This document shows positions 26,753 to 35,545 of a DNA stretch of 64,000 nt, piece by piece (position 1 is the first letter of the stretch; every line of letters begins with the position of its first letter). The position numbers were made by a program, and so were the translations under genes. Origin of the DNA: Bradyrhizobium genosp. SA-3 (lineage in GTDB: Bacteria; Pseudomonadota; Alphaproteobacteria; Rhizobiales; Xanthobacteraceae). A model generated the notes under the pieces. That model saw only the letters and a program-made list of their open reading frames with translations, made no database searches and was not told the DNA's origin. The stretch is from assembly GCF_004212635.1 (NCBI RefSeq), contig NZ_PSRT01000010.1, positions 33,703 through 97,702 on the forward strand, written 5' to 3'.

Positions 26753-27340
26753 TCAGGAGAGACTCGGCGCCGAGGTCGCGAACTGCTCGTCCTGAACTTT
26801 GGCCGGCAGCGCCTTGTGAACCTTGATGTAGTCGATCACGTCGGCCAGCAGCTTGAGGCCGAGAGGCGCCAGCGCGCGCTCCCAGAGCTCCCGCGCCGTC
26901 TCGCCCTTCTTGACGAAGCACCAGTCCTGGGCGGCGATGGCGCCCGCGTCCATGCGGTCGGCGAGGTGGTAGATCGTGCCGCCGGCAACCGGATCGCCTT
27001 CCTTGATGGTCCATTCCACGGCCGCCTTGCCGCGGTGGCGCGGCAGTAGCGAAGGGTGATAGCCGATCCCGCCATACTCGGCGGCGGCGAGCGCGTCCTT
27101 GCCGATCCGGGCGTGGCTATGCGCCGTGATGATCAGATCCGTATCGGGGCCAATCTCGGAGGCCACCACCAGCTTCGGATTGGCCTGGACCGCCACCTCG
27201 ATGCCGGCCGCCCTGGCGGCAGCGGCGAGGCGATCCTCGGCATCGGCCACCACGACCCGCACGATCGAGACACTGTGCTCCCGGAGCATATTCAGGGTGG
27301 TCACGCCGAAATGGCGGGAGCCGACGAGGGTAATGCGCAT
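26753..27340 (-). CDS. Formyltransferase-family protein with altered active site
   Basis: A 195-residue protein with the fold of N10-formyltetrahydrofolate-dependent formyltransferases (Fmt, PurN, sugar formyltransferases): MRITLVGSRHFGVTTLNML at the start and YHPSLLPRHRG at 94-104. Family members use an Asn-x-His...Asp triad. Here His95 and Asp131 are present but the Asn position is Gly93 (GIGYHPS). The remaining GDPVAGGTIYHLADRMDAGAI block is normal. The C-terminal OB domain of Fmt is absent. It may act on an unusual substrate or be non-catalytic. It stands alone. Confidence 0.85.
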   Translation of the reverse strand: MRITLVGSRHFGVTTLNMLREHSVSIVRVVVADAEDRLAAAARAAGIEVAVQANPKLVVASEIGPDTDLIITAHSHARIGKDALAAAEYGGIGYHPSLLPRHRGKAAVEWTIKEGDPVAGGTIYHLADRMDAGAIAAQDWCFVKKGETARELWERALAPLGLKLLADVIDYIKVHKALPAKVQDEQFATSAPSLS

Positions 27341-27590
27341 GGGTGTCCGATCTGTCTCGCAACTGCGTCATCCCCCGATAACACGTCCGGACGTCCTGTC
27401 ACCACCCACGCTGCGTTTGCGCGGGTTATCAACAATGCACAGCGCATCACGAAATCATCTGATGGTAATACGTTCTCAACCAGCCTGGCGTATCGACGAA
27501 TCCGTCGCGGATTTGTATTGCGTACCGCGACCTGAGAATGTCCCGCCGGCGTGGGCGCGCCGCGCGGGCCTTTTGGCCGGGACCGATTTC

Positions 27591-27824
27591 ATGTCCAGCG
27601 CGATTGAGCAGATCGTCGACACCTATGTCCGACTGAAGAACCGGCGTGGCCTCGACGAGCTGATGATGCACCGGCAGCGGCTCGCCGTCGATCTGAAGAG
27701 CAGGTCGGGCTTTGATTTCAGCCTGCCAATCGGCCAGATCGACGAGGAGATCGCAATCATCGAGGCAGGCCTCAGCCGGCTGAAGGCCGAAAGCGCGGGT
27801 CTCGGTCCATCGTCTCCTGTCTGA
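27591..27824 (+). CDS. Small conserved hypothetical protein
   Basis: A 77-residue soluble helical protein: MSSAIEQIVDTYVRLKNRRG, then LDELMMHRQRLAVDL and IGQIDEEIAIIEAGLSRLKAE. It resembles short coiled-coil proteins of Bradyrhizobium. The ATG follows GGGACCGATTTC. It converges on the next gene (stop to stop, 5 bases). No function can be inferred. Confidence 0.65.
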   Translation: MSSAIEQIVDTYVRLKNRRGLDELMMHRQRLAVDLKSRSGFDFSLPIGQIDEEIAIIEAGLSRLKAESAGLGPSSPV

Positions 27825-27829
27825 AACGT

Positions 27830-28132
27830 TCAGTCGCGGCGGCCACCGTCGATGACCGTGAACAGCGGCCGCGCCGGGGTCGGCTCGACCAGGAGCTCTT
27901 CCACCAGTGCGGTTGCCGCATCGACATATTTGCGCGTCGGCTTGTCGAGCGGACGCTTGGCCTCGTCGTCGAGCGCGACTTTCGCGGCCTCGACCAGCTT
28001 GCGCATGCGCGCCGCGTGATCATCGCCTGCCGTCAGCGTCGCGCGTGCCAGCGAGCGCAGCACGAACAGCTCGCCCTCGAGGCGAAGCAGTCGGTCGTTG
28101 AGCCTGGTAAGGACGGCGTTGAGGTCGGCCAT
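27830..28132 (-). CDS. Small helical conserved hypothetical protein
   Basis: A 100-residue protein beginning MADLNAVLTRLNDRLLRLEG, a heptad-like helix, followed by a second helical region (DDHAARMRKLVEAAKVALDD) and a polar tail ending FTVIDGGRRD. It is probably cytoplasmic. ATG 28132 is chosen since the protein-like composition begins there. Unknown function. Confidence 0.65.
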   Translation of the reverse strand: MADLNAVLTRLNDRLLRLEGELFVLRSLARATLTAGDDHAARMRKLVEAAKVALDDEAKRPLDKPTRKYVDAATALVEELLVEPTPARPLFTVIDGGRRD

Positions 28133-28320
28133 GGCTGATGTGAGGCGCGGAGGATCGCACTGATCTAGCGGCGATCGATGAACGGAGTCCAAACGCCTTC
28201 GGCGCAATTGGGCAGATTTTCCGGCGATCTCGCCGATGTGACCGGTTGTGACGCACAGATGAATGGTGCGAGCAGGTTCTGCTGACCACATGATGGGCGG
28301 GGACGTCTGGAGCCCGTGCG

Positions 28321-28533
28321 ATGCGCTTTGTCCTGGCTTTGCTTGTTCTGATGTCAGCGTGCGCGTTGGCTGCCGCAGCGCCGAGGTATCACGCGCATCC
28401 GCGGCACCATGTCGTGGTCCGCCCCGACACGCGCGCCGTCGTGCCGCCCGGCTGGTACAGGTTTCCCGGCTATCCGCCGATCCCGCCGTCGGAGAACAGG
28501 AATCTCGATCCCTCCAATTTCGGCGGCGGCTGA
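28321..28533 (+). CDS. Small secreted His/Pro-rich protein
   Basis: A 70-residue protein with a signal peptide (MRFVLALLVLMSACALAAAA). The short mature part is rich in His, Arg and Pro (RYHAHPRHHVVVRPDTRAVV) and ends PSNFGGG. The His-rich stretch might bind metal, but this is speculative. It diverges from the helical gene at 28132. Confidence 0.65.
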   Translation: MRFVLALLVLMSACALAAAAPRYHAHPRHHVVVRPDTRAVVPPGWYRFPGYPPIPPSENRNLDPSNFGGG

Positions 28534-28617
28534 TCGCGGCTCACCCTGCGGTCGGTGAACGACGGGATTGCCGGCTTTCGCTGGGCAATGATGGCGAGCG
28601 CGACCGATGCCTCGGCC

Positions 28618-28845
28618 CTACCATCCAACGCCCGCCCAGCGCCGTCCGAACACGGGCGGCTTGGTCTTAACCGCTTCCCAGCCGAAAAAGTGATGCTTAC
28701 CGGACCAGCTATGCACCACGCTGCTGCAGATGCTGCACTTGAAGCTGCCGGAATGCGCTTCGGCATGTTCCTCCCTTGTCGCGGTGTAGCTCATGCTGCA
28801 ACCCGGGCAGGTGAATTCTTCGATCGTCCAGATGCTGTTGGCCAT
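28618..28845 (-). CDS. Small zinc-ribbon protein
   Basis: A 75-residue protein with CPGC (13-16) and CSIC (37-40) Cys pairs forming a probable zinc ribbon. TATREEHAEAHSGSFK lies between them and a Trp/Lys-rich tail (HSWSGKHHFFGWEAVKTKP) follows. It is one of three single zinc-ribbon proteins in this window (others at 20760 and 30489). Function unknown. Confidence 0.75.
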   Translation of the reverse strand: MANSIWTIEEFTCPGCSMSYTATREEHAEAHSGSFKCSICSSVVHSWSGKHHFFGWEAVKTKPPVFGRRWAGVGW

Positions 28846-28927
28846 TGCACAGAATGCTGTTTGGGGACCTCAACCCACGGTAGCCACGGGCTTTTGCAGC
28901 GGCGTAAACTGGCCCGGAGAAATCCAC

Positions 28928-29152
28928 TTAACGGGCGTTAGCCAAACCAGGCCGCAAGTCCCGGTCAATGCGCATCTGCACGCGCCTGATGGCGAGCAGC
29001 GGGAGCTTGCCTTGCACCCGCCCGGAGCGGACCCTGTCGCCGATCGCATAGGCATAGCGCCAGTAGCCCAGCGCGGCATTCCGCTTCAGCGAATAGTGGA
29101 CCCCGCGGTGAATCCCCGCATGCGCATCAGGCTCTCTGGGTCCGGCCGTCAT
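28928..29152 (-). CDS. Small hypothetical protein
   Basis: A 74-residue basic protein. The central part LGYWRYAYAIGDRVRSGRVQ followed by KLPLLAIRRVQMRIDRDLR looks like conserved protein sequence; the N-terminal 25 residues do not. ATG 29152 or TTG 29161 are possible starts. Moderate confidence that it is a gene. Confidence 0.5.
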   Translation of the reverse strand: MTAGPREPDAHAGIHRGVHYSLKRNAALGYWRYAYAIGDRVRSGRVQGKLPLLAIRRVQMRIDRDLRPGLANAR

Positions 29153-29300
29153 CGTCCTCAAATGCCGATTGGTCCGATGCGTTCCTAGTTAGCGGATATG
29201 CGGGAACCGGTCGCCTTGACGCCCGGCTTGTTGCTGGCAATAACGGCTAGGCCTCGCAAGCGCCGGAAGTTGCGTTCATGTCGCAGGGAAAGCAGTAGCC

Positions 29301-30380
29301 GTGAAAAGTCTCCGTCAGCTCCTGACGGGTGAGGATATCATCCAGCTGGTGATCCGGCTCGGCCTGCTCGGCCTGCTGATCATCTGGACCTTCCTGATCA
29401 TCCGCCCGTTCGTGCCGATCCTGGCCTGGAGCGGCGTGCTCGCGGTCGCGTTCTATCCGGCCTTCAGCTGGGTCGCCAAAATCCTCGGCGGCCGGCCGAA
29501 GACAGCGGCAGCGATCCTGACCCTGATCACGCTCGGCATCGTCATCGGCCCTGCGACCTGGCTCGGCCTCAGCGCCGTCGACGGTGTGCGGGAGCTGGCG
29601 CATCAGCTTAGCACCGGCGACCTCGCGCTGCAGTCGGCGCCGGAGCAGCTCAAATCGTGGCCGCTGGTCGGCCCGTGGCTCTATGACCTCTGGGAGCAGG
29701 CCTACAACAACATCCGCGCGGTGTTGCGCGAGGTGGCGCCGTATCTTCAGCCGCTGGCGGGACCGCTGCTGTCGCTCGCGGGCGATGCCGGTCTCGGAAC
29801 GGTCCAGTTCCTGCTGTCGGTGTTCGTCGCCGGTTTCCTGTTTCCGCACGGGCCGCGGCTAGTTGCAGCCGGCCGCAGCTTCCTGTTCCGGATCGTGCCC
29901 GAGCAGAGCGAGCATTTCCTGGAGCTTGCGGGCGCGACCATCCGCGCCGTGGCACAAGGCGTGATCGGCGTCGCGGTGGTGCAGGCGCTGCTCGCCGGCT
30001 TCGGCTTCAAGCTCGCGGCCGTGCCGAGCGCCGGCCTTCTCGCCTTCATCGTGCTGCTGCTCTCGATCGTGCAGATCGGCGCCTTCCTCGTGCTGCTGCC
30101 GGTGATCATCTGGATCTGGACTGCCAAGGACGTGACCACGGCGCTGCTGCTCACCGTGTTTCTCGTCCTGGTCGGCTTCATCGACACCATGCTGAAGCCG
30201 CTCGTGATGGGGCGCGGCCTGACCACGCCGACCATCGTGATCTTCGTCGGCGTGATCGGCGGCACGCTCGCCCATGGCATCGTCGGCCTGTTCATCGGGC
30301 CGATCATCCTGTCGGTGGCCTGGGAGATGATGATGGCCTGGATCAGGACGGAGGACCGGCCGAAGACGAGCGAGGGCTGA
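29301..30380 (+). CDS. AI-2E family transporter (UPF0118 permease)
   Basis: A 359-residue membrane protein of the AI-2E transporter family (PF01594; TqsA/YdiK/PerM group), whose members export autoinducer-2 or act as Na+/H+ or small-solute exchangers. Hydrophobic pairs lie at about 17-62, 72-95, 160-190 and 215-345, with the family stretch LLVGFIDTMLKPLVMGRG near 290-307 and GGTLAHGIVGLFIGPIIL at the end. The start is GTG at 29301. The actual cargo cannot be read. It stands alone between hypotheticals and the Nudix gene. Confidence 0.9.
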   Translation: MKSLRQLLTGEDIIQLVIRLGLLGLLIIWTFLIIRPFVPILAWSGVLAVAFYPAFSWVAKILGGRPKTAAAILTLITLGIVIGPATWLGLSAVDGVRELAHQLSTGDLALQSAPEQLKSWPLVGPWLYDLWEQAYNNIRAVLREVAPYLQPLAGPLLSLAGDAGLGTVQFLLSVFVAGFLFPHGPRLVAAGRSFLFRIVPEQSEHFLELAGATIRAVAQGVIGVAVVQALLAGFGFKLAAVPSAGLLAFIVLLLSIVQIGAFLVLLPVIIWIWTAKDVTTALLLTVFLVLVGFIDTMLKPLVMGRGLTTPTIVIFVGVIGGTLAHGIVGLFIGPIILSVAWEMMMAWIRTEDRPKTSEG

Positions 30381-30464
30381 TCTCGCGCCTCGACGGCGCG
30401 CTCGGTCCGCCATGTCGCACCAGGAGCCCACCGCTCCGCGGTCTGTGATCAAAATGCGTCCCCG

Positions 30465-30490
30465 AACTTGTCTGTTCGACTAGACAAGTT
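30465..30490. promoter_or_regulatory. Palindromic operator upstream of the Nudix gene
   Basis: AACTTGTCT - GTTCGACT - AGACAAGTT is a perfect 9-bp inverted repeat with an 8-base spacer, ending 37 bases upstream of the Nudix ATG. It has the look of a TetR-family operator overlapping a promoter. No regulator gene adjoins it. Confidence 0.55.
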
Positions 30491-31202
30491 ACGATCTGGA
30501 CGATTCTGGTCCCGATCTACGGCAGTAATGGCGAAGTCTTCCAAGCTGGTTGCCGCGAGGCGCGGCAAGGTGTTGTTGGTCCGACGCCGGTCGGACGGCC
30601 TCTGGATGTTCCCAGGCGGGCGCAAGCGTGCGCGCGAATCCGACAAGGACTGCCTGCGGCGCGAGATCAAGGAAGAGCTGCCCAAGCTGAAGCTCGGCCG
30701 GATCAGTCTCTGGAAGGAAGTGAAGGCGAGGAACAAGCGCTCCGGCCGCAAGATGAGCGATGCGATCTTCATCGCCAAGGGCGCCAAGGGCAGGCTGGCG
30801 ATCGGCGACAAGAAGGAGATCGACCGCGCCGCCTGGCAGAAGCCCCGCCGCATCCGCCTGACGCCGACCTCGCGCTACATCCGCGACCGCCTGTTTCCGC
30901 GAAAGTCGCGGCGGTGAGCTAATCCTCTTGGCCCGCCGATCGCATCCGCCCGGCAGATGACCTCGACCGGGCGCGCGCGGCTCCGGTGCAGCGAGCCGGA
31001 TAGCCTCGGCCTCGCGCTGCTCCTTGCGGGCCGTGCGCGCATTGCGCATCGCGCGCTTGATGAAGGGGTGTTGGGAGTCCTCTGCGAAGAACAGCACCAC
31101 TTCGCAGCTCGGACATTGTCTGGGATAGCCGTCCTGCAACCGGCCGGCGCGATCGCGAAACACGCCCCTGCAGCGCGTGCACTGAATCTGGACGAAACTC
31201 AT
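30489..31202 (-). CDS. Zinc-ribbon protein, probably with a spurious antisense extension
   Basis: The first 75 or so residues look real: MSFVQIQCTRCRGVFRDRAG, then a CPSCEVVLFF pair (zinc ribbon CxxC...CxxC), then a basic helix IKRAMRNARTARKEQREAEA. After about residue 78 (near 30970) the sequence turns Arg/Gly/Pro-rich and the frame continues without a stop through the opposite strand of the Nudix gene to 30489 (237 residues). The ancestral stop was probably lost by mutation or frameshift near 30920-30970. The gene is credible; its 3' end is not. Confidence 0.45.
   Translation of the reverse strand: MSFVQIQCTRCRGVFRDRAGRLQDGYPRQCPSCEVVLFFAEDSQHPFIKRAMRNARTARKEQREAEAIRLAAPEPRAPGRGHLPGGCDRRAKRISSPPRLSRKQAVADVARGRRQADAAGLLPGGAVDLLLVADRQPALGALGDEDRIAHLAAGALVPRLHFLPETDPAELQLGQLFLDLAPQAVLVGFARTLAPAWEHPEAVRPASDQQHLAAPRGNQLGRLRHYCRRSGPESSRS
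30528..30917 (+). CDS. Nudix hydrolase
   Basis: A 129-residue pyrophosphohydrolase. The Nudix box reads GGRKRARESDKDCLRREIKE followed by ELP, matching Gx5Ex7REUxEExGU except that the final Gly is Pro. Basic residues dominate (many Lys/Arg), suggesting a nucleotide or RNA-like polyphosphate substrate. The start at 30528 gives MAKSSKLVAARRGKVLLVRR. A strong palindrome lies upstream (30465-30490). An opposite-strand reading frame from the zinc-ribbon gene runs through this gene. Confidence 0.88.
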   Translation: MAKSSKLVAARRGKVLLVRRRSDGLWMFPGGRKRARESDKDCLRREIKEELPKLKLGRISLWKEVKARNKRSGRKMSDAIFIAKGAKGRLAIGDKKEIDRAAWQKPRRIRLTPTSRYIRDRLFPRKSRR

Positions 31203-31349
31203 GCGCGATCGACAATGACTATTGAAAATGGGTGTTCAGGTGATCTCAAATGTCTGAAGAAAGCCTGAATGCCTTCGCGACTTGGCCGACAGGCTTGGTG
31301 ACAGCCGATGCGGGTAAGTGGGCCGCTGTTCGCAGAATGCGCGCAGCCG

Positions 31350-31595
31350 CTATTGCTTGGCAGCCATCGTGTCGAGACAACGGTTGAGATAGGCGGTGCG
31401 ATCCCTGGGCAGCACCTTCTCGAGATCCGCCTTCATCCCGCATTCGCGCTGCCGGAGCTGCTCGGCCCGGCGCTTCTCGGCCGCCTCCCGATATTCGGGG
31501 GCGACCTTGCTTGGGTCGACCAACGCCTGTGAGCGTGCGGGAGCCGTTGCAAGCAGTGCGATGGCCGCGATGATGATGAAAATGAATGGTTTCAA
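31350..31595 (-). CDS. Small secreted protein, TTG start
   Basis: An 81-residue protein with a signal peptide (KPFIFIIIAAIALLATAPARSQA) and a charged helical mature part (YREAAEKRRAEQLRQRECGM, then LPRDRTAYLNRCLD). Two cysteines may pair. The only suitable start is TTG at 31595, preceded by GGAGG at five bases. It resembles small periplasmic proteins common in Bradyrhizobium. Function unknown. Confidence 0.75.
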   Translation of the reverse strand: MKPFIFIIIAAIALLATAPARSQALVDPSKVAPEYREAAEKRRAEQLRQRECGMKADLEKVLPRDRTAYLNRCLDTMAAKQ

Positions 31596-31766
31596 ATGAG
31601 CCTCCGTAAAAGGGAAATCCTAGCGCGCGGCGTGTGCATGCTCAAACCGGAAAGGATGCGGTACCCAGTTCCGGCAGGTCGGATCATCAGTGCGCCGACC
31701 GCGCTGCAGACATCTGGCCCACTTTCTTGGAACGACTTCGCTCGGCGCGCGTAGATTCTAGGCTCA

Positions 31767-31800
31767 CGGCCCATCCCCAACCCCAAAAGCCCCCGGGCCG
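31767..31800. repeat. GC hairpin with CCCAAAAGCCCCC loop
   Basis: CGGCCC (31767-31772) and GGGCCG (31795-31800) enclose CCCCAAAAGCCCCC. A longer hairpin with the same loop motif occurs at 37605-37650. Confidence 0.35.
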
Positions 31801-31827
31801 CGAGAAAACCTTCCCCACAAAGGTTGG

Positions 31828-31859
31828 CGACCTCAGCGCCTTCGCACTGAGGTCGTTTT
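31828..31859 (+). terminator. Terminator-like hairpin in the 31.6-32.2 kb gap
   Basis: CGACCTCAG - 10 bases - CTGAGGTCG followed by TTTT. No rightward protein gene precedes it, so it may end a small RNA or read-through transcript. Confidence 0.5.
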
Positions 31860-31870
31860 GGCGCAAGTCG

Positions 31871-31886
31871 TGTGAACCAGTTCACA
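31871..31886. promoter_or_regulatory. CRP/FNR-family palindrome
   Basis: TGTGAACCAGTTCACA is a perfect palindrome matching the CRP consensus TGTGA-N6-TCACA. It lies 63 bases upstream of a strong terminator (31949-31981) and not near a protein start; it may drive a small RNA. Confidence 0.5.
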
Positions 31887-31948
31887 AACGCTCGGCGAGA
31901 TCGCTGCTATGAAGACGTCATTGCTTAACCGCTTCATTTTGAACGAAC

Positions 31949-31981
31949 GCCCCAGCGTGGCTCCAAGCGCTGGGGCTTTTT
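31949..31981 (+). terminator. Strong intrinsic terminator without an annotated gene
   Basis: GCCCCAGCG - 10 bases - CGCTGGGGC followed by TTTTT. No coding sequence precedes it on the plus strand; with the palindrome at 31871 it delimits a candidate RNA of about 60-100 nt. Confidence 0.75.
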
Positions 31982-32169
31982 CGTGCCTGCAAGTGAGTAG
32001 AACGTCTCGATTGTATTGACTTTCGCCTCGAGAGCATGGACGCGCATTTCATGCGTCAGAGCGGAGCCAGTTCCGACCTGCTGGGCGATCAACGGCCAAA
32101 CGGCCGGGATCGCGATGGCGTCCCAGAGGTTGCCCACGAGCGTGCGTTCGCCGGGCAAATCCCATATGC

Positions 32170-35100
32170 ATGGCGCCGAGCAGGCGAATCAGGATGAGAG
32201 CGGCTCGCGTTCAGTTGCCGGCGGTTTACGACCAGAGACGGGTTCAAGTGAGGCTTTCCAAAAAAGCGCGGGCGACCAAGAAGTCGCCCAAGAAGAGCAA
32301 GGGGTCGCAGCGCGCAACGATCTCGTCTTCGTCGCCCCTCGGGATGATGGCTCTCCATCTGCTTGCACAATGGAAGCAGTCCGGACGCAGCGGTCTCGTT
32401 TTTCTTGCCGAGAGTGAGAACAGGGCCGAGCGGCTGGGCAGCGTCATTCACGCGCTCGACCCTTCCTGCGAGGTCCTGGTGTTTCCGCGACTGAACACCT
32501 TGCCGTTCGATCAGCTGGAGCCATCCCACGAACTCGCGGGGCGCCGAGCCTCGGTCCTGCGACGCCTCGCAAAATCCAAAAAGCCGCTGTTTCTGGTTTC
32601 GACGGCGGAAGCCGTGATGGAGCGCCTGCCGCCGCCTGCGAGCCTGTCGCGCCTGAGCGTAAGCTTGAAGGTGGGCGGCGCGTTCTCCGAGCGGGACCTC
32701 GAGGCGCGCCTCGAAGCTCTCGGATATGATCTCGACGACGAGCCGGACTATCCGGGCGGGGCGCTGTTTCATGGCCAGACCTTCGAGATATTTCCCGCAG
32801 GCGCGCTGGGGCCGTTCCGGATCGAGCATTCGGATCGCGCGATCAGGCGGATCGTGGCGTTCGATCCGAAAGAGCACGACATCATCTTCGAGACCAGCGA
32901 GCTTCTGGTCGATCCCATGTCCGAGCGGCTTGCCTTCGCCGGCAAACGCGGCAAGCGCGCGAGCCTGTTCGACTATTGCGGGCGCGCCAAATGGATCGCC
33001 GATGCAGGCGTCCCGCTGCACGCCGACGCCTGGCTGAGCACGATCGAGGAAGCCGCGCCCCGTGCCGAGCGGGAGCGCGAATATCTTGGGCGGGCTGACT
33101 GGAAACGGCTCGCCAAGGGCATGAAGGCGTTGCCGCGGACGGCGCCGTTCCAGACCACGCCGGAGTTTTCGAAGCTGACATCCGCAAGGAAGGCGCTGCG
33201 GGCGTTCGTCGAGGAGACGCGGCGGGCCGGTTCGCGCCTGATGCTCGTGGCGGCGCAGGAGGATGATCTGCGCGTGATGGAGCGGATGAGCGGCGTCAAG
33301 GCGCAGCGCTGCGAAGACTGGGACGAGGCGACGCGCGGGCGGAACGGCGAGACGGCGCTGCTGGCCGATCTCGATGCCGGTTTCGTCCTGCCGGGGAAAA
33401 AGTCTCTTGCCGTCGTGACGGCGTCCGACGTGCTCGGCAGCCGGGCGCATCATCCCCAGCCGATGGCGCGCGCCTGGAGTGCGGCCTTCGATCATGCCGA
33501 CGTGCCCGAGCAGGGCACCGTGGTCGTCCATCTCCAGCGCGGCCTTGGCGTGCTCGACGGCTTGCAAACCGTGAATACCGGCGGCGGCGCGCTGCGGGAG
33601 ATGATCCGCCTGAAGTTCGCAGGCGACAATGCGGTGCTGGTGCCGCCGCCCGATCTCGCCTTGATGTGGCCTTATGCAGCTGAGCTCGGCAAGCTGGCGC
33701 TCGACAAGGCGGATGGCAGCACGTGGTGGGCGCGCCGCACCTCAGCCGAACGCGAAATCCAGATCGCGGGCAAGGTGCTGGCCAGGCACATCAGCCAGCG
33801 CCGGCGGCGCGCGCCGAAAAGCTGGTTCTGCCGGGATCGGCCTACGAGAAGTTCGTGGCGCGCTTCCCTTATTTCACGACGAGCGACCAAGCCAAGGCGA
33901 TCGCCGACGTGCTGGATGATCTCGCGTCCGGTCACCCGATGGACCGGGTGATCTGCGGCGACGTCGGCTTTGGCAAGACCGAGGTGGCGCTGCGGGCAGC
34001 CGCCGCCGTGGTGCTGTCCGGCAAGCAGGTGGCGATCGCGGTGCCGACGACGGTCTTGGCACGGCAGCATGTCGCAACGTTCCAGAAGCGCTTTGCTCCG
34101 TTCGGCATCGAGGTGGGCAACCTGTCGCGGGCGACATCAGGCGCGGAGCTGCGCGAGACCAAGGAGGGACTGCGCAGCGGCCGGATCAAGGTCGTGATCG
34201 GCACGCAGGCGCTCACCGGCAAGGACGTCAAGTTCGATGATCTCGGCCTCGTCATCATCGACGAGGAGCAGCATTTTGGCGCGGCCGAAAAGGCCAAGCT
34301 CTCCGGCCTCGCCAAGAACGTTCACGTGCTCATGATGAGCGCGACGCCGATCCCGCGGACGCTCGCCGCCGGCCTTGCCGGCTTCCGCGATCTCAGCGTG
34401 ATCGCTTCGCCGCCGGTGCACCGGCTTCCGGTCGCAACCAGGATCGCACCGCTGTCGGATGCCGCCATCGCCTCCGCGTTGCTGCGCGAGCAGCGGCGCC
34501 ACGGCCAGAGTTTTCTGATCTGTCCGCGCATCCAGGATCTCGATCCCATGTTGGCGCGGGTGCAGGCGGTGGCTCCCGACCTTCGCATCGTCTGTCTGCA
34601 CGGCAGACTGGCGGCCGACGAAATCGACGACCGCATGATGAGCTTCGTCGAGGGCAGGGCCGACGTCCTGCTCGCGACCAACATCGTGGAGAGCGGCCTC
34701 GACATTCCCCGCGCCAACACCATCGTGGTCTGCTGGCCGGAAAAGTTCGGCCTTGCCCAGCTGCACCAGCTCCGCGGCCGCGTCGGCCGTGGCGGCATCC
34801 GCGCCTTCGCCCATTTGCTGACCGAGACGGAGTCCGGGCAGTCCGAGAAGCGGCTGGCCGTGCTCGAGGAGTTCAGTCGGCCGGGCGCCGGCTTTGCCAT
34901 CAGCGAGCGCGATCTCGATCTCAGGGGCGCTGGAGACCTGTTCTCGGAGCAGCAATCCGGGCACGTCCAGGTGTTCGGGCCCGTGCTCTACAGTCACCTC
35001 TTGAAAATGGCCTCGGAGAAGGTCGATGAGGGCCGGGCCGCAGTGTGGGTGCCCGACCTCAATCTGCCGGTCGGGGATATGCTGCCCGAGACCTACGTGC

Positions 35101-35450
35101 AGTCCGAGCCCGTGCGCCTCGAACTCTATGCACGCGCCGCACGATGCAATGACGAAGACGACCTCGACGACCTCGAGGAGGAAACCTCCCGCCGCTTCGG
35201 CCCACTGCCGAAAGTGGCGCGCGACTTCTTCGCCGCAGCCTGGCTCAGGATCGAATGCAAGCGTAGGGGCATCATCCGCCTCGACGTCGGCCCCGGAGCG
35301 GTCGCCGCGACGTTCCTGCCGGGACGCTTGCGGAAGTCGCGGGGCAAGTCGCTGCAACGCGACGGCGATCGCGTCGTCTATCACAGCCCGATGCGAGATG
35401 CGCCGTTTGAGCGGGTGGAGGAGTTGTTCGAGCTGCTGGATGAGGGGTAG
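32170..35450 (+). pseudogene. Second Mfd-like helicase, interrupted by a frameshift
   Basis: A paralog of transcription-repair coupling factor Mfd, split between two frames. Frame one (32170 to about 33815, open to 33951) carries the UvrB-like N-terminal domains (LEPSHELAGRRASVLRRLA, PGGALFHGQTFEIFPAG) and the RNA-polymerase-interacting segment (VVVHLQRGLGVLDGLQTVN). Frame two (open from 33723, used from about 33813 to 35450) carries the translocase: GDVGFGKTEVALRAA, DEEQHFG, SATPIPRT, QLRGRVGRGG and a TRCF C-terminal domain. The switch is a net loss of one base in the GC-repeat CCGGCGGCGCGCGCCG (33801-33816). Either the gene is broken or the base was missed in assembly. The intact mfd lies at 58665-62183. 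Confidence 0.85.
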
Positions 35451-35545
35451 AGGCGCTCAGCGGCCGGCTTCTTCAATTGGGAGTTCGTAGCGGGAACCCG
35501 GTTCCACCGTTATAGTTAATGGGATTGGCGAATGGAGATTGTCCG

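Noticed and set aside
31910..32020. 36-codon frame starting MKTSLLNRFILNERPS
   Set aside because: It runs through the strong terminator at 31949-31981, so it is unlikely to be translated in full; a small RNA fits better.
32089..35384. Long antisense frames across the mfd-like pseudogene
   Set aside because: No motifs; both halves of the sense gene align with Mfd.
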